Shown piece by piece: positions 16,089-24,483 of a stretch of DNA of 64,000 bases. Numbering within the stretch: the stretch's first letter is position 1; every line of letters starts with the position of its first letter. The DNA lies in NCBI GenBank assembly GCA_022826705.1, contig JAJDUJ010000011.1:62001-126000 (forward strand), given 5' to 3'. The DNA is from Acidimicrobiia bacterium (GTDB lineage Bacteria > Actinomycetota > Acidimicrobiia > Acidimicrobiales > Bin134). The notes beneath the pieces were generated by a model. That model made no database searches and was not told the DNA's origin. It worked only from the letters and a program-made list of their open reading frames with translations. Both the position numbers and the translations under genes were made by a program.

Positions 16089-17679
16089 CCGGTGCCCGCG
16101 GCGCAGTGAGTGCCGCGGAGGCCCGCCATGGGCGCCCGCCCACCAGGTCGGTGTCCTTGGACACCTCTCGGTTAACTGCCCGGCCGGGATGCAGCGTGCC
16201 GATCAGCAGATCGTCGTGGGGTTCGGCCCGCTGGCTAGTCGGGGTGTTGATGGTGCCGTTGTAGGGGCTTGACCGGTTGGGGTTCCACAGCGAATCGGCT
16301 GGGGGGTCGAGCAGCATGGTGGGCGCGAGTGGTCCAGGGGAACCGCACGCCGCCACGCTGATCCGGTTCTCCGCGGCCCGCTCGACCAGGGCCAGATCGC
16401 ACTCCCAGTGGTGCTCGGGCTGCCAGCACACCGCCACCAGGTGCGCTCCGGCGATTGCGGCCATTCGGAAGGTCTCGGGGTAGCGGTGATCCTCTCCAAC
16501 GATCACCGCCAAGTCGCCGAATGGCGTCGGGTACAAGCTCATCTCGGTGCCCAACCTGGTGACACCGGGATGGCGGTCGCAGTGGTGAATCTGCGCTTGT
16601 TCGTGGACAACTCCGTCGGCCGACCACACCTGGCCGATGTGCTGGCTATCCCGCAGAACAGAGGTCACCACCAGCACTCCCAGAGGGATGCTCAGTGGCG
16701 GTGGCGTCAGCTCGGGCAGCACCACCAAGGAGGCGCCGGCACCGATGGCCTCCCCGACCAGCTCGGGATTGGACAAGGCGCCGGGAACGCATCCAGCGGT
16801 CACCTCGGATTCCAGGTCATCGGCCGGATGGCCGGTGTGGGATTGGGCCAGCGGGCCGTACACCTCAGGGCGACGGCCCCACAGCGGATCCGGCTCAACC
16901 AGGGACAAGTCCAAGTCGGCCACGACCACTGCCTCACCGGTACGGGGGGCCATGGCCAGCACTGTGCCGTCGGGGGCCACGATCTGGCTCTCCCCCGCGC
17001 CGTTCAATGCATCAGGAGGCACGCCCAGCGCCTGGCTGAACGCCGGCACCTGCTCGGCGGGCAGCAGCGGACCGACCCTGTTGGCAGCCACCACGAACAC
17101 CCCGTTCTCCACCGCCCGCACCGGGATGTGGAGCCTGGCCTCGTCGAGGGCGAACGAGTTGAGGCTGTTCAACAGCAGACGGGCGCCCCTCACGGCGAAC
17201 GTGCGGGGCACCTCAAAGGTCACCCCGTCCATGCACGAGTACACCCCCACCGGGCCGAATGCGGTGTTCGCCACTGGACTTACCTCTGCGCCCGCGTTCA
17301 AGTGGGCCCGTTCGTTGCCCATCAGCATCTGCTTGTCGGCCGTAGCGGCCAGCTCCCCTCGGGGATCGATCAGCACATTGGTGGCGGTTACCCGGTCGCC
17401 ACCCCGGGGCACGGTCACCGTCAACGAGGTGTAGACGCCGTGCTCTGCGGATCGCCGGGTCAGCGCCCCCAGCCAGGGGCCGTCGAGCGACACCGCCACC
17501 GAGCGGCAGTGGTCCTGGTCGTCGTACACCGAGAGGTGGTTGCAGAACTCGGGCATCACCACCAGCTCGGCCCCTTCGGCGGCGGCCGCGTCGAGCATCC
17601 GCAGACAGGTGGCCAGGTTCTCGTCGAGGTCGGTGCCGGTGGCGAACTGCACCGCAGCCGCTCGAACCTGGTCCGTCAC
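16072..17679 (-). CDS. Tandem nitrilase-family amidase (second domain inactive?)
   Basis: A 535-residue protein with two carbon-nitrogen hydrolase domains. Domain 1 (about 1-265) keeps the Glu-Lys-Cys triad: VVMPEFCNH, ADKQML and VYSCMDGV. Domain 2 (about 285-500) keeps VVLPELTPP but has GEDHRYPE where the Cys should be, so it looks catalytically dead. A GTG start at 17679 is preceded by AAGGA; it follows the IclR gene by 10 bases on the same strand, so the two are cotranscribed. Likely cytoplasmic amidase or carbamoyl hydrolase acting on a small amide; the substrate is unknown but fits removal of nitrogen in the adjacent catabolic pathway. Confidence 0.75.
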   Translation of the reverse strand: MTDQVRAAAVQFATGTDLDENLATCLRMLDAAAAEGAELVVMPEFCNHLSVYDDQDHCRSVAVSLDGPWLGALTRRSAEHGVYTSLTVTVPRGGDRVTATNVLIDPRGELAATADKQMLMGNERAHLNAGAEVSPVANTAFGPVGVYSCMDGVTFEVPRTFAVRGARLLLNSLNSFALDEARLHIPVRAVENGVFVVAANRVGPLLPAEQVPAFSQALGVPPDALNGAGESQIVAPDGTVLAMAPRTGEAVVVADLDLSLVEPDPLWGRRPEVYGPLAQSHTGHPADDLESEVTAGCVPGALSNPELVGEAIGAGASLVVLPELTPPPLSIPLGVLVVTSVLRDSQHIGQVWSADGVVHEQAQIHHCDRHPGVTRLGTEMSLYPTPFGDLAVIVGEDHRYPETFRMAAIAGAHLVAVCWQPEHHWECDLALVERAAENRISVAACGSPGPLAPTMLLDPPADSLWNPNRSSPYNGTINTPTSQRAEPHDDLLIGTLHPGRAVNREVSKDTDLVGGRPWRASAALTAPRAPATPAG

Positions 17680-17689
17680 TGGCCAGTCC

Positions 17690-18505
17690 TTAGTTGGTGG
17701 GGCGGGCCCCGAGCTTGGTCGAGAGCCCTCGGGTGGCCTCAACCACCGCGGCGGCCGAGCGGGCGATCTTGTCGCGGAACCGCTCCAGCGGTCCGCTGAT
17801 GCTGATCACCGCCACTGGTTGGTGGTTGTGGTCGAGGATGGGCGCGGCCACCGAGCCGGCGTCATGCTGGCGCTCTCCCAGCGACACCGCGAAGCCCTGC
17901 TGGCGGATGCGGTCCAGCTCGGCGCGCAGCTCGTCGACAGACACGATGGTGGCCTCGGTCAAAGAGTCCAGCGGGTTCTCGGCCAGGTAGAGGTCGATCT
18001 CGCCGTCGCTGAGCCAGGCCAGGAACGCCTTCGACGACGCGCCGGCATGCAGAGGAAACGACCCGCCGATGGGCACGGTCATCTTCACCTCGCGGGGAGG
18101 AGTGATCTGAGCCACGTATACCCGGCGGTTGCCGTGGCGCACCGACAGGGTGGCGGTCTCGTCGGTCTCGGCGCTGAGCCGGCGCATCTCTTCCAGCGCC
18201 AAGTCCCTCACGTCGAGTTGATCTCGGTAGGCCGCGGCCAACTCCAGCACCGCGGGCCCCAGCGCGTAGCGCCGGCTCTCGGGGTCGACGATGAGCAGGC
18301 CGCGTTCGCACAGGGAGGTGAGAATCCGGTGGACCACCGCCTTAGACACCCCCAGCTCGCGCGAAATCTCGGTGACGCCCAGCGTGCTCGACGACCGCGA
18401 GAACAGGAACAGCACATCCACGGCTCTCTCGATTGCCGCCACTCCCCGACCCGAACCAGACACCGAGTCCGAATTTTCTGCTGTTCCGCTCAGAGGAATG
18501 ACCAT
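17690..18505 (-). CDS. IclR-family transcriptional regulator
   Basis: A 271-residue regulator with an N-terminal winged helix-turn-helix (AIERAVDVLFLFSRS ... VTEISRELGVSKAVVHRILTSL) and a C-terminal IclR effector domain (VGGSFPLHAGASSKAFLA, then VSISGPLERF). IclR proteins bind palindromes and respond to small aromatic or carboxylic acids. An operator candidate lies over codons 2-8 if the ATG at 18505 is used; the in-frame GTG at 18463 would place it just upstream, which may be the real start. This location suggests autoregulation. Genes with the same element include the PaO/RCCR operon and the NOL/hydrolase operon. Confidence 0.88.
   Translation of the reverse strand: MVIPLSGTAENSDSVSGSGRGVAAIERAVDVLFLFSRSSSTLGVTEISRELGVSKAVVHRILTSLCERGLLIVDPESRRYALGPAVLELAAAYRDQLDVRDLALEEMRRLSAETDETATLSVRHGNRRVYVAQITPPREVKMTVPIGGSFPLHAGASSKAFLAWLSDGEIDLYLAENPLDSLTEATIVSVDELRAELDRIRQQGFAVSLGERQHDAGSVAAPILDHNHQPVAVISISGPLERFRDKIARSAAAVVEATRGLSTKLGARPTN
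18482..18500. promoter_or_regulatory. Candidate IclR operator near its own gene (site 3)
   Basis: TGTTCC-GCTCAGA-GGAATG has a perfect left arm and a four-of-six right arm, and shares its spacer with site 1. It sits at the 5' end of the IclR gene in the gap facing the CoA-transferase operon, as expected for an autoregulatory site. Confidence 0.55.
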
Positions 18506-18585
18506 ACCGCGAAGCTGGTGTCTTCACCCATAATTCCCTGTTGATGGTTGCCTGAACCCGCCAAATTGGGGAACACTACAAGCAA

Positions 18586-18604
18586 TGTTCCACTGGGAGA
18601 AACG
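18586..18604. promoter_or_regulatory. Candidate IclR half-site/operator before CoA-transferase operon (site 4)
   Basis: TGTTCC-ACTGGGA-GAAACG, a weaker inverted repeat ending 9 bases before the ATG at 18614. A GGAACA half-site also lies about 16 bases further upstream. Its overlap with the ribosome-binding region would let a bound regulator block the plus-strand operon. Confidence 0.4.
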
Positions 18605-18613
18605 TCGTTCCGC

Positions 18614-19804
18614 ATGATTGGCCCTATCGCCGATCTACGGGTCATCGACGCCTCCACCGTTCTGGCCGGACCGCTGATCGGCCAGATCATGGCTGATTTC
18701 GGTGCCGACGTGATCAAGGTCGAGCACCCCCTCACAGGTGACAGCCTGCGGGGCCACGGTGCGCAGAAGGACGGCCAGGGACTCTGGTGGAAGATGGTGG
18801 CCCGCAACAAGCGCTGCTTGGGCTTGGATTTGAGCCATCCCGAGGGCGCTGAGGTGTTCTTGGACCTTGCTTCCACCGCCGACGTGGTGATCGAGAACTT
18901 CCGGCCCGGCACGCTTGAGCGCTGGGGTCTGGACTGGGATGTGCTGTCCGACCGCAATCCGGGCCTGATCTTGTGCCGGGTCACCGGGTACGGGCAGACC
19001 GGCCCCTACGCCGATCGGCCCGCGTTCGGCACGCTGATCGAGGCGATGAGCGGTTTCGCCCACATGACCGGCGAGGCCGACCAACCCCCTACCCTGCCGC
19101 CCTTCGGCTTGGCCGACAGCGTGGCCGGTTTCAGCGGAGTGGCTGCGGTGATGATGGCAGTCCACCACCGCCAGGTCACCGGCAAGGGCCAGGTGGTGGA
19201 TTTGTCGATCCTGGAGACGCTGGCCGCCGCGCTCGGCCCCCATGTGGTCACCTGGGACCAGACCGGCCACATCGCCCAGCGATCGGGCAACCGCTCATCC
19301 AACAATGCCCCCCGCAACACCTACCTCACCGCCGACGGCTGCTGGGTGGCGGTGTCGAGCAGCGCCGACGCCGTGGCCCGCCGAACTATGGAACTGGTGG
19401 GCCGAGGAGATCTGGTGTCCGAACCCTGGTTCGCCACCGGAGCCGGTCGAGCCGAGCACGCTGAAGAGATCGACGAGGCCCTGTCCTCATGGATCGGCGA
19501 ACGGACGCTGGCCGACGTTGTGGACGCGTTCGCCGCCGCAGAAGTTGCCGTGGCGCCGGTCTACGACGTGGCCCAATATGCCAGCGACCCCCAAGTGCAG
19601 GCTCGGGAGGCGATCACCGCGGTAGACGACCCCGACCTGGGTCCGGTTCGTATGCAGAACGTGCTCTTCGGACTTTCAGCCACGCCGGGGACCATCCGGC
19701 ACACCGGTCGTGATCTGGGCGCGGATACCGACGAGGTGCTGAAAGAGGTTGGACTGAGCCTTGAGCAAATCGAAGATCTGCGGGCCAAGAAGGTTGTGGC
19801 ATGA
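18614..19804 (+). CDS. Class III CoA-transferase (CaiB/BaiF family), copy 1
   Basis: A 396-residue enzyme of the family-III CoA-transferases: LRVIDASTVLAGPLIGQ start, GADVIKVEHP, ENFRPGTLERWGL, GYGQTGPYADRPAFG, and the catalytic Asp in FGLADSVAG. These move CoA between organic acids through an aspartyl-CoA anhydride. The ATG at 18614 fits the conserved N-terminus; an upstream in-frame extension does not. It opens a four-gene coupled operon (cyclase, MmgE/PrpD, cyclic amidohydrolase). A second copy lies at 24484. Probable acceptor is a branched dicarboxylate such as a citramalate- or itaconate-type acid; inference. Confidence 0.88.
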   Translation: MIGPIADLRVIDASTVLAGPLIGQIMADFGADVIKVEHPLTGDSLRGHGAQKDGQGLWWKMVARNKRCLGLDLSHPEGAEVFLDLASTADVVIENFRPGTLERWGLDWDVLSDRNPGLILCRVTGYGQTGPYADRPAFGTLIEAMSGFAHMTGEADQPPTLPPFGLADSVAGFSGVAAVMMAVHHRQVTGKGQVVDLSILETLAAALGPHVVTWDQTGHIAQRSGNRSSNNAPRNTYLTADGCWVAVSSSADAVARRTMELVGRGDLVSEPWFATGAGRAEHAEEIDEALSSWIGERTLADVVDAFAAAEVAVAPVYDVAQYASDPQVQAREAITAVDDPDLGPVRMQNVLFGLSATPGTIRHTGRDLGADTDEVLKEVGLSLEQIEDLRAKKVVA

Positions 19805-20628
19805 GCAGTACGAGCCGAAAAGCGAACACGGCGGGACTGATCGACTTGGCGGCCCAAGCTGTGGTGTACGACTTGGGCCGAACGCTGCGAAACGGCGTGG
19901 CCCAGTCACCCAACCATCCCCAATTTCACCACTGCCTGGATCGAGTCCACGGCGACCGGGTGCGGGCCGACGGCGGTTCGGCCGCCGCCGACCTGCTCAC
20001 CACCGGGTGTCACGTCGGTACCCACGTTGATGCCCTGGCCCACGTGAGCCACCAAGGGCAGCTCTACGGAGGAATCGACGCCGCCGAGGCCCAAGCGGGC
20101 GGCAGCTTCGCCGTGCTGGGAATCCACGAGCTTCCGCCATTTGTGGGCCGAGGACTGCTGTTGGACGTTCCCGGGCTTTTGGGCGTGGAGATATGCGAGG
20201 GTGGCCACGAAATCACCATCGCCGAATTGGAGAGCGCCGTCGCCCGCCAAGGAACGCCAATCCAACCTGGCGATGCCGTGCTGGTGCGCAGTGGCTGGGG
20301 GGCGCACTTCGACGATCCCGAGCGCTATCTGGGCACTGACACCGGCGTGCCCGGGGTAGGGGAAGCCGGAGCTCGGTGGCTGGCCGACCAGGGTGCGGCG
20401 CTGGCCGGGGCCGACACGCTGGCCTTCGAGTGCCTGCCCGCCGGACAGGGCCATGCCCTGCTGCCCGCCCACCGGGTGCTGCTGGTGGAGAAGGGCATCA
20501 ACATCATCGAGGCGCTGGATCTAGACCGCCTGGCTGCCGACGAGGTGTACGAGTTTGTGTTCGTGCTGTCCCATCTGAACATCTACGGCGCCACCGGCGC
20601 CCCGGTCCGACCGCTGGCCCTGGCATGA
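19801..20628 (+). CDS. Cyclase-family metal-dependent hydrolase (kynurenine formamidase-like)
   Basis: A 275-residue member of the cyclase family (PF04199 type), recognised by the metal-binding HVGTHVDALAH motif near residue 64, with a second His at FVLSHLNIYG near the end, where the family often has an HxxL. Known members hydrolyse N-formyl or amide bonds, isatin, or act on lactones. It overlaps the preceding CoA-transferase and the following gene by 4 bases each. In this pathway it may open a cyclic amide or lactone intermediate; exact reaction unknown. Confidence 0.75.
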   Translation: MSSTSRKANTAGLIDLAAQAVVYDLGRTLRNGVAQSPNHPQFHHCLDRVHGDRVRADGGSAAADLLTTGCHVGTHVDALAHVSHQGQLYGGIDAAEAQAGGSFAVLGIHELPPFVGRGLLLDVPGLLGVEICEGGHEITIAELESAVARQGTPIQPGDAVLVRSGWGAHFDDPERYLGTDTGVPGVGEAGARWLADQGAALAGADTLAFECLPAGQGHALLPAHRVLLVEKGINIIEALDLDRLAADEVYEFVFVLSHLNIYGATGAPVRPLALA

Positions 20629-22034
20629 CCCCGATCCTGTCGCAGCTCGGCGCGCTGGCTCGCGGTCCGGTGCCCGAATCAGTTCGGGCCAGCATCCCTT
20701 CTCGCATCATCGACATCGTGGGAATAGCAGTGCGGGCCAGCTTGCTGGACACTTCCCGTGCCGTCGTGGGGTTTGCTGTCGACCAGGGCTCCGCCCCTCA
20801 AGCCACCCCCATTGGCGGCGGTCGGGCTATGTCGGCGGGCGAAGCGGCGTTTGTGAACGGCGTACTGGCCCACTCGCTGGACTACGACGACACCCATCTG
20901 CCTTCGATCCTGCACCCCAGCGCATCGGTGGTGCCCGCCTCACTGGCTGTGGCTGAATGGCAGGGAGTTTCCGGCGCGGCGCTTATCGATGCAGTAGCGG
21001 TGGGCTTGGAAGTCACGGTGCGGTTGGGCATGGGCGGATACGACGGCCAGGCCCGCCAGTCGGTGTTTTTCGAGCGGGGCCAGCACGCCACTTCGATCTG
21101 CGGCGCGGTGGGGTCGGCGGCGGCCGCTTCCCGGCTGCTCGGCGCCGATGCCCAGGGAATCGCCCACGCCATGGGCATCGCGTGCAGCATGGCCAGCGGG
21201 ATCATCGAGGCCAACCGAGCCGGGGGCACGGTCAAGCGGCTCCACTGCGGCTGGGCCGCCCGAGCCGGGATCACCGCGTCCCAACTCGCCGCCCGAGGCA
21301 TCACCGGCCCGCCCACGGCCGTGGAGGGCCGCTTCGGTCTGTTCCAGGCCTTCCTAGGCGACCAGGCCGACTGCGAGGCGGTCACCGCCGATCTGGGGGA
21401 GCACTGGGAGGCCGACCGCATCTTCTACAAGCCCTATCCGGCCAACCACTTCACCCACACCGGCATTGACGCGGCCATCGCCCTTCGCTCAAAGGGATTG
21501 GACCCCGAAGACATCGCCACCGCCACCCTGGAGGTGGCCCCGCCCACCGTTCGCACCATCGGAGAGCCCATCGAGGCCAAGCGGGAACCGGAAACCGGCT
21601 ACCAAGCCCAGTTCAGCGGTCCCTACACCGTTGCCGCCGGGTTCTTGGGCGGGGGTGGGCTGGGAGTGGGATTGGCCGATTTCACCGATGAGCTGGCCTG
21701 CAACCCGGATCGGCGAAAGCTGATGGCCCGCATTGAAGTAATGGGTGACCCCCGATTGATGGCCATCTACCCCGACCAGCTTCCCGCCCGGCTGACCGTG
21801 ACCACGATCTCGGGCCACACCCTGGTGGAGGAGGTGCTGGCCAACCGGGGCGGTCCCGACCGGCCCCTGTCGGCCACCGAGTTGGCGGCCAAGTACACCG
21901 ACAACACTGCGGGTTTGGTGGCCGACGATGTCGCCAGCCGAATCTACGATGCCTTATCCGGCTTGGCCGCGGCACCGTCGGTCACCGGATTGCTGGCACC
22001 ACTGCTCGACCCCATAGGAAGCAGCCATGACTGA
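20625..22034 (+). CDS. MmgE/PrpD-family protein (hydratase/decarboxylase type)
   Basis: A 469-residue MmgE/PrpD protein: SRIIDIVGIAV, then AFVNGVLAHSLDYDDTHLPSI, HPSASVVPASLA, ATSICGAVGSAAAASRLLG, and KRLHCGWAARAGI, all typical of the fold. Characterised members are 2-methylcitrate dehydratase, cis-aconitate decarboxylase and iminodisuccinate epimerase, so it may hydrate or isomerise a branched di- or tricarboxylate. Start at ATG 20625 in an ATGA overlap; an upstream extension in the same frame lies within the cyclase gene and is rejected. It overlaps the next gene by 8 bases. Confidence 0.87.
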   Translation: MTPILSQLGALARGPVPESVRASIPSRIIDIVGIAVRASLLDTSRAVVGFAVDQGSAPQATPIGGGRAMSAGEAAFVNGVLAHSLDYDDTHLPSILHPSASVVPASLAVAEWQGVSGAALIDAVAVGLEVTVRLGMGGYDGQARQSVFFERGQHATSICGAVGSAAAASRLLGADAQGIAHAMGIACSMASGIIEANRAGGTVKRLHCGWAARAGITASQLAARGITGPPTAVEGRFGLFQAFLGDQADCEAVTADLGEHWEADRIFYKPYPANHFTHTGIDAAIALRSKGLDPEDIATATLEVAPPTVRTIGEPIEAKREPETGYQAQFSGPYTVAAGFLGGGGLGVGLADFTDELACNPDRRKLMARIEVMGDPRLMAIYPDQLPARLTVTTISGHTLVEEVLANRGGPDRPLSATELAAKYTDNTAGLVADDVASRIYDALSGLAAAPSVTGLLAPLLDPIGSSHD

Positions 22035-23487
22035 CACCGTGATCACCGGTGCCAAAGTGGTTCGGCCCGACACGGGCACGGTTGACGAGGTTGACATCTC
22101 CATCACCGACGGAAAGATCAGCGATTTGGCCGTCGGCCTGGCCGCTTCCGCTGAACCCACCACGGTATTCGACGCCACCGGCCTCATCGCCTTCCCCGGA
22201 TCGGTGGACGCCCACACCCACATGGGCATCTACAACCCGTTGGACCAAGATGCCACCAGCGAGAGCCGAGCCGCTGCCCAAGGCGGCACCACCACCGTGC
22301 TCAACTACATGCGGACCGGCCAGTACTACCTCAACCGAGGCGGGCCCTACGCCGAGTTCTTCCCCGAGGTACTGCGCCTCATCGACGGTCGCAGCTATGT
22401 GGACTACGCCTTCCATCTCGCCCCCATGCAGGCCTCCCACATCGACGAGATACCCATGCTGGCCACCGAATTCGGGGTCACCTCGTTCAAGATCTTCATG
22501 TTCTACGGCGGCCACGGCTTGCACGGCGCCAGCGACGACCAGGCCAGCTTCTTGATGACCCCGCCCGACGAGCGCTACGACTACGCCCACTTCGAGTTCA
22601 TCATGCGGGGCATCGCCGAGACCCGCCAGGCCCATCCCGAGCTGGCCGATGTGCTCTCACTCTCCATGCACTGCGAGTCGGCGGAGATCATGACCGCCTA
22701 CACCAAGCTGGTCGAGGCCGAGGGCCGCTTGGCTGGATTGGCCGCCTATTCTGCGTCCCGGCCTCCCCACTCTGAAGGGCTAGCCGTGACCGTGGCGTCA
22801 TATCTGGCCCACGAGACCGAGGTGGCCAACATCAACCTTTTGCACCTGTCGTCGGCCAAGGCCATGGACGCCGCCCTGCGCATGAGCCGGTGCTTCGAGA
22901 ACGTGGACTTTCGCCGGGAGGTCACCATCGGGCATCTGCTGGTGGACATCGAGACCTCGGGCGACCCGTGGGGAAAGGTCAATCCCCCGATCCGACCCCG
23001 ACCCGACGTGGAGGCGCTGTGGGAGCACGTGCTGGCCGGCGAAGTCGACTGGGTGGTGAGCGACCACGCCTGCTGCCGGGCCGAGGCCAAGGTCTCCGCC
23101 GAGAATCCCGATGACATCTGGCTGGCCAAGAGCGGTTTCGGGGGCACCGAGTATCTGCTGAACGGGCTGTATTCCGAAGGCACCAAGCGGGGCTTGGGAC
23201 TGCCCGACATGGCCCGGCTGCTGTCGTGGAACCCGGCGCGGCGCTACGGCCTGGGCACCAAGGGCACCATCGGAGTCGGCTACGACGCCGACATCGCCCT
23301 GCTCGATCCGGGGGTCAGCCATGTGGTGCGAGCCGCCGATTCGGAGTCCAGCCAGGGCTACACCCCGTTCGAGGGCCAAGAGCTCACCGGCAGGGTCAGC
23401 CACGTCTGGATGAGGGGCCAGCGCATCCTGTCCGGCGGGCAAGTGGTGGGCAGCCCCCTGGGCCAGTACCAGAAGAGGCCGACATGA
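22027..23487 (+). CDS. Dihydropyrimidinase/allantoinase-like cyclic amidohydrolase
   Basis: A 486-residue amidohydrolase with complete binuclear metal site: DAHTHMG, carboxylated Lys in SFKIFM, His in SMHCES, His in LLHLSS, and Asp in VVSDHAC. N-terminal and C-terminal composite beta domain (final GRVSHVWMRGQ) fits dihydropyrimidinase, hydantoinase and allantoinase. These open cyclic ureides and cyclic imides. With an isochorismatase-fold amidase at 25694, the pair resembles cyclic imide hydrolase followed by half-amide hydrolase. The last gene of the coupled operon started at 18614. Confidence 0.87.
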   Translation: MTDTVITGAKVVRPDTGTVDEVDISITDGKISDLAVGLAASAEPTTVFDATGLIAFPGSVDAHTHMGIYNPLDQDATSESRAAAQGGTTTVLNYMRTGQYYLNRGGPYAEFFPEVLRLIDGRSYVDYAFHLAPMQASHIDEIPMLATEFGVTSFKIFMFYGGHGLHGASDDQASFLMTPPDERYDYAHFEFIMRGIAETRQAHPELADVLSLSMHCESAEIMTAYTKLVEAEGRLAGLAAYSASRPPHSEGLAVTVASYLAHETEVANINLLHLSSAKAMDAALRMSRCFENVDFRREVTIGHLLVDIETSGDPWGKVNPPIRPRPDVEALWEHVLAGEVDWVVSDHACCRAEAKVSAENPDDIWLAKSGFGGTEYLLNGLYSEGTKRGLGLPDMARLLSWNPARRYGLGTKGTIGVGYDADIALLDPGVSHVVRAADSESSQGYTPFEGQELTGRVSHVWMRGQRILSGGQVVGSPLGQYQKRPT

Positions 23488-23513
23488 TCGCCCCCCGCGC
23501 TGGCCTCAGGAGA

Positions 23514-24431
23514 TCACTTCGGAGTGGGAAATCCCCCGGCCTTGGCCACCAGGCTGGGCACGCCGTGGCCGAGTTGGCTCTCCAGCCAGACAGTCGTGTC
23601 GATGAGCGCGTCGAGGTCGAGCCCGGTGTCGTAGCCCATCTCATGCACCAGATACACCACGTCTTCGGTGGCCACGTTGCCGGTGGCCTTGGGAGCGAAG
23701 GGACAGCCCCCCACCCCGCCGAGGCTGGAGTCGAACACCCGCACGCCGGTGTCGATCGCGGCGGCGATGTTGGCCAGCGCGGTGTTCCGGGTGTTGTGGA
23801 AGTGCCCTCTCAGCGCGATGCCAGGCGCCCGCTCTTGGGCCCCGGCGAACAGGTCGGCCACTTGGGTGGGAACACCGGCCCCGATGGTGTCGGCCAGGGC
23901 CAGCTCGTCGGGTTGGGTCTCGGCCAGCTCACCCACGATGTCAAGCACGCTCTCAGCGGCCACCCGCCCCTCGTACGGGCATCCGCACACCGCAGAAACG
24001 GTGACCGCGGTCTTGACGCCAGAGGCTCGAGCGGCATCGCTGATGTCGCGCCACCGCTGCACCGACTCGGCCACCGTGGCTCTCTGGTTGGCCTGGGAGA
24101 ACGCCTCGGTGGCCACCACCACTCCGCATACCTCGTCGACCCCGGCGGCGATGGCCCGGTCCACCCCCCGCTGGTTGAGAGCCAGCGCGCTGTAGCTCAC
24201 CTCGGCCGACCGGGGCACGCCGGCCATTACCGCATCCCCGTCGGCCATCTTGGGCACCGCCTTGGGGCTGACGAAGCTGGTGGCCTCGATGCGAGTGTGG
24301 CCGGCCGCGGCCAGCCGCTCGATGAGCTCGACCTTTTGGGCGGTGCTGAGGTCGGCGGGGTCGGCCTGCAAGCCGTCCCGGGGGGCCACTTCGACGATTT
24401 GAATGCGCTCGCTCACGATAAATCCGAGCAT
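23514..24431 (-). CDS. HMG-CoA lyase-like enzyme
   Basis: A 305-residue HMGL-like TIM barrel: VEVAPRDGLQ start (metal/substrate-binding Arg-Asp), ATSFVSPKAVP, GHFHNTRNTALAN with metal His pair, and the family signature GGCPFAPKATGN carrying the active-site Cys, then VATEDVVYL. It cleaves 3-hydroxy-3-methylglutaryl-CoA or a related tertiary hydroxyacyl-CoA to acetyl-CoA plus a 3-oxoacid. ATG 24431 or GTG 24416 could start it. Divergent from CoA-transferase copy 2, with a 52-base gap in which GGAGAATCATG appears twice, once at each end. Confidence 0.88.
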   Translation of the reverse strand: MLGFIVSERIQIVEVAPRDGLQADPADLSTAQKVELIERLAAAGHTRIEATSFVSPKAVPKMADGDAVMAGVPRSAEVSYSALALNQRGVDRAIAAGVDEVCGVVVATEAFSQANQRATVAESVQRWRDISDAARASGVKTAVTVSAVCGCPYEGRVAAESVLDIVGELAETQPDELALADTIGAGVPTQVADLFAGAQERAPGIALRGHFHNTRNTALANIAAAIDTGVRVFDSSLGGVGGCPFAPKATGNVATEDVVYLVHEMGYDTGLDLDALIDTTVWLESQLGHGVPSLVAKAGGFPTPK

Positions 24432-24483
24432 ATTGGAGAATCATGCGGAGGACTCTGACGAGACAGGGCCGCGGGGGAGAATC

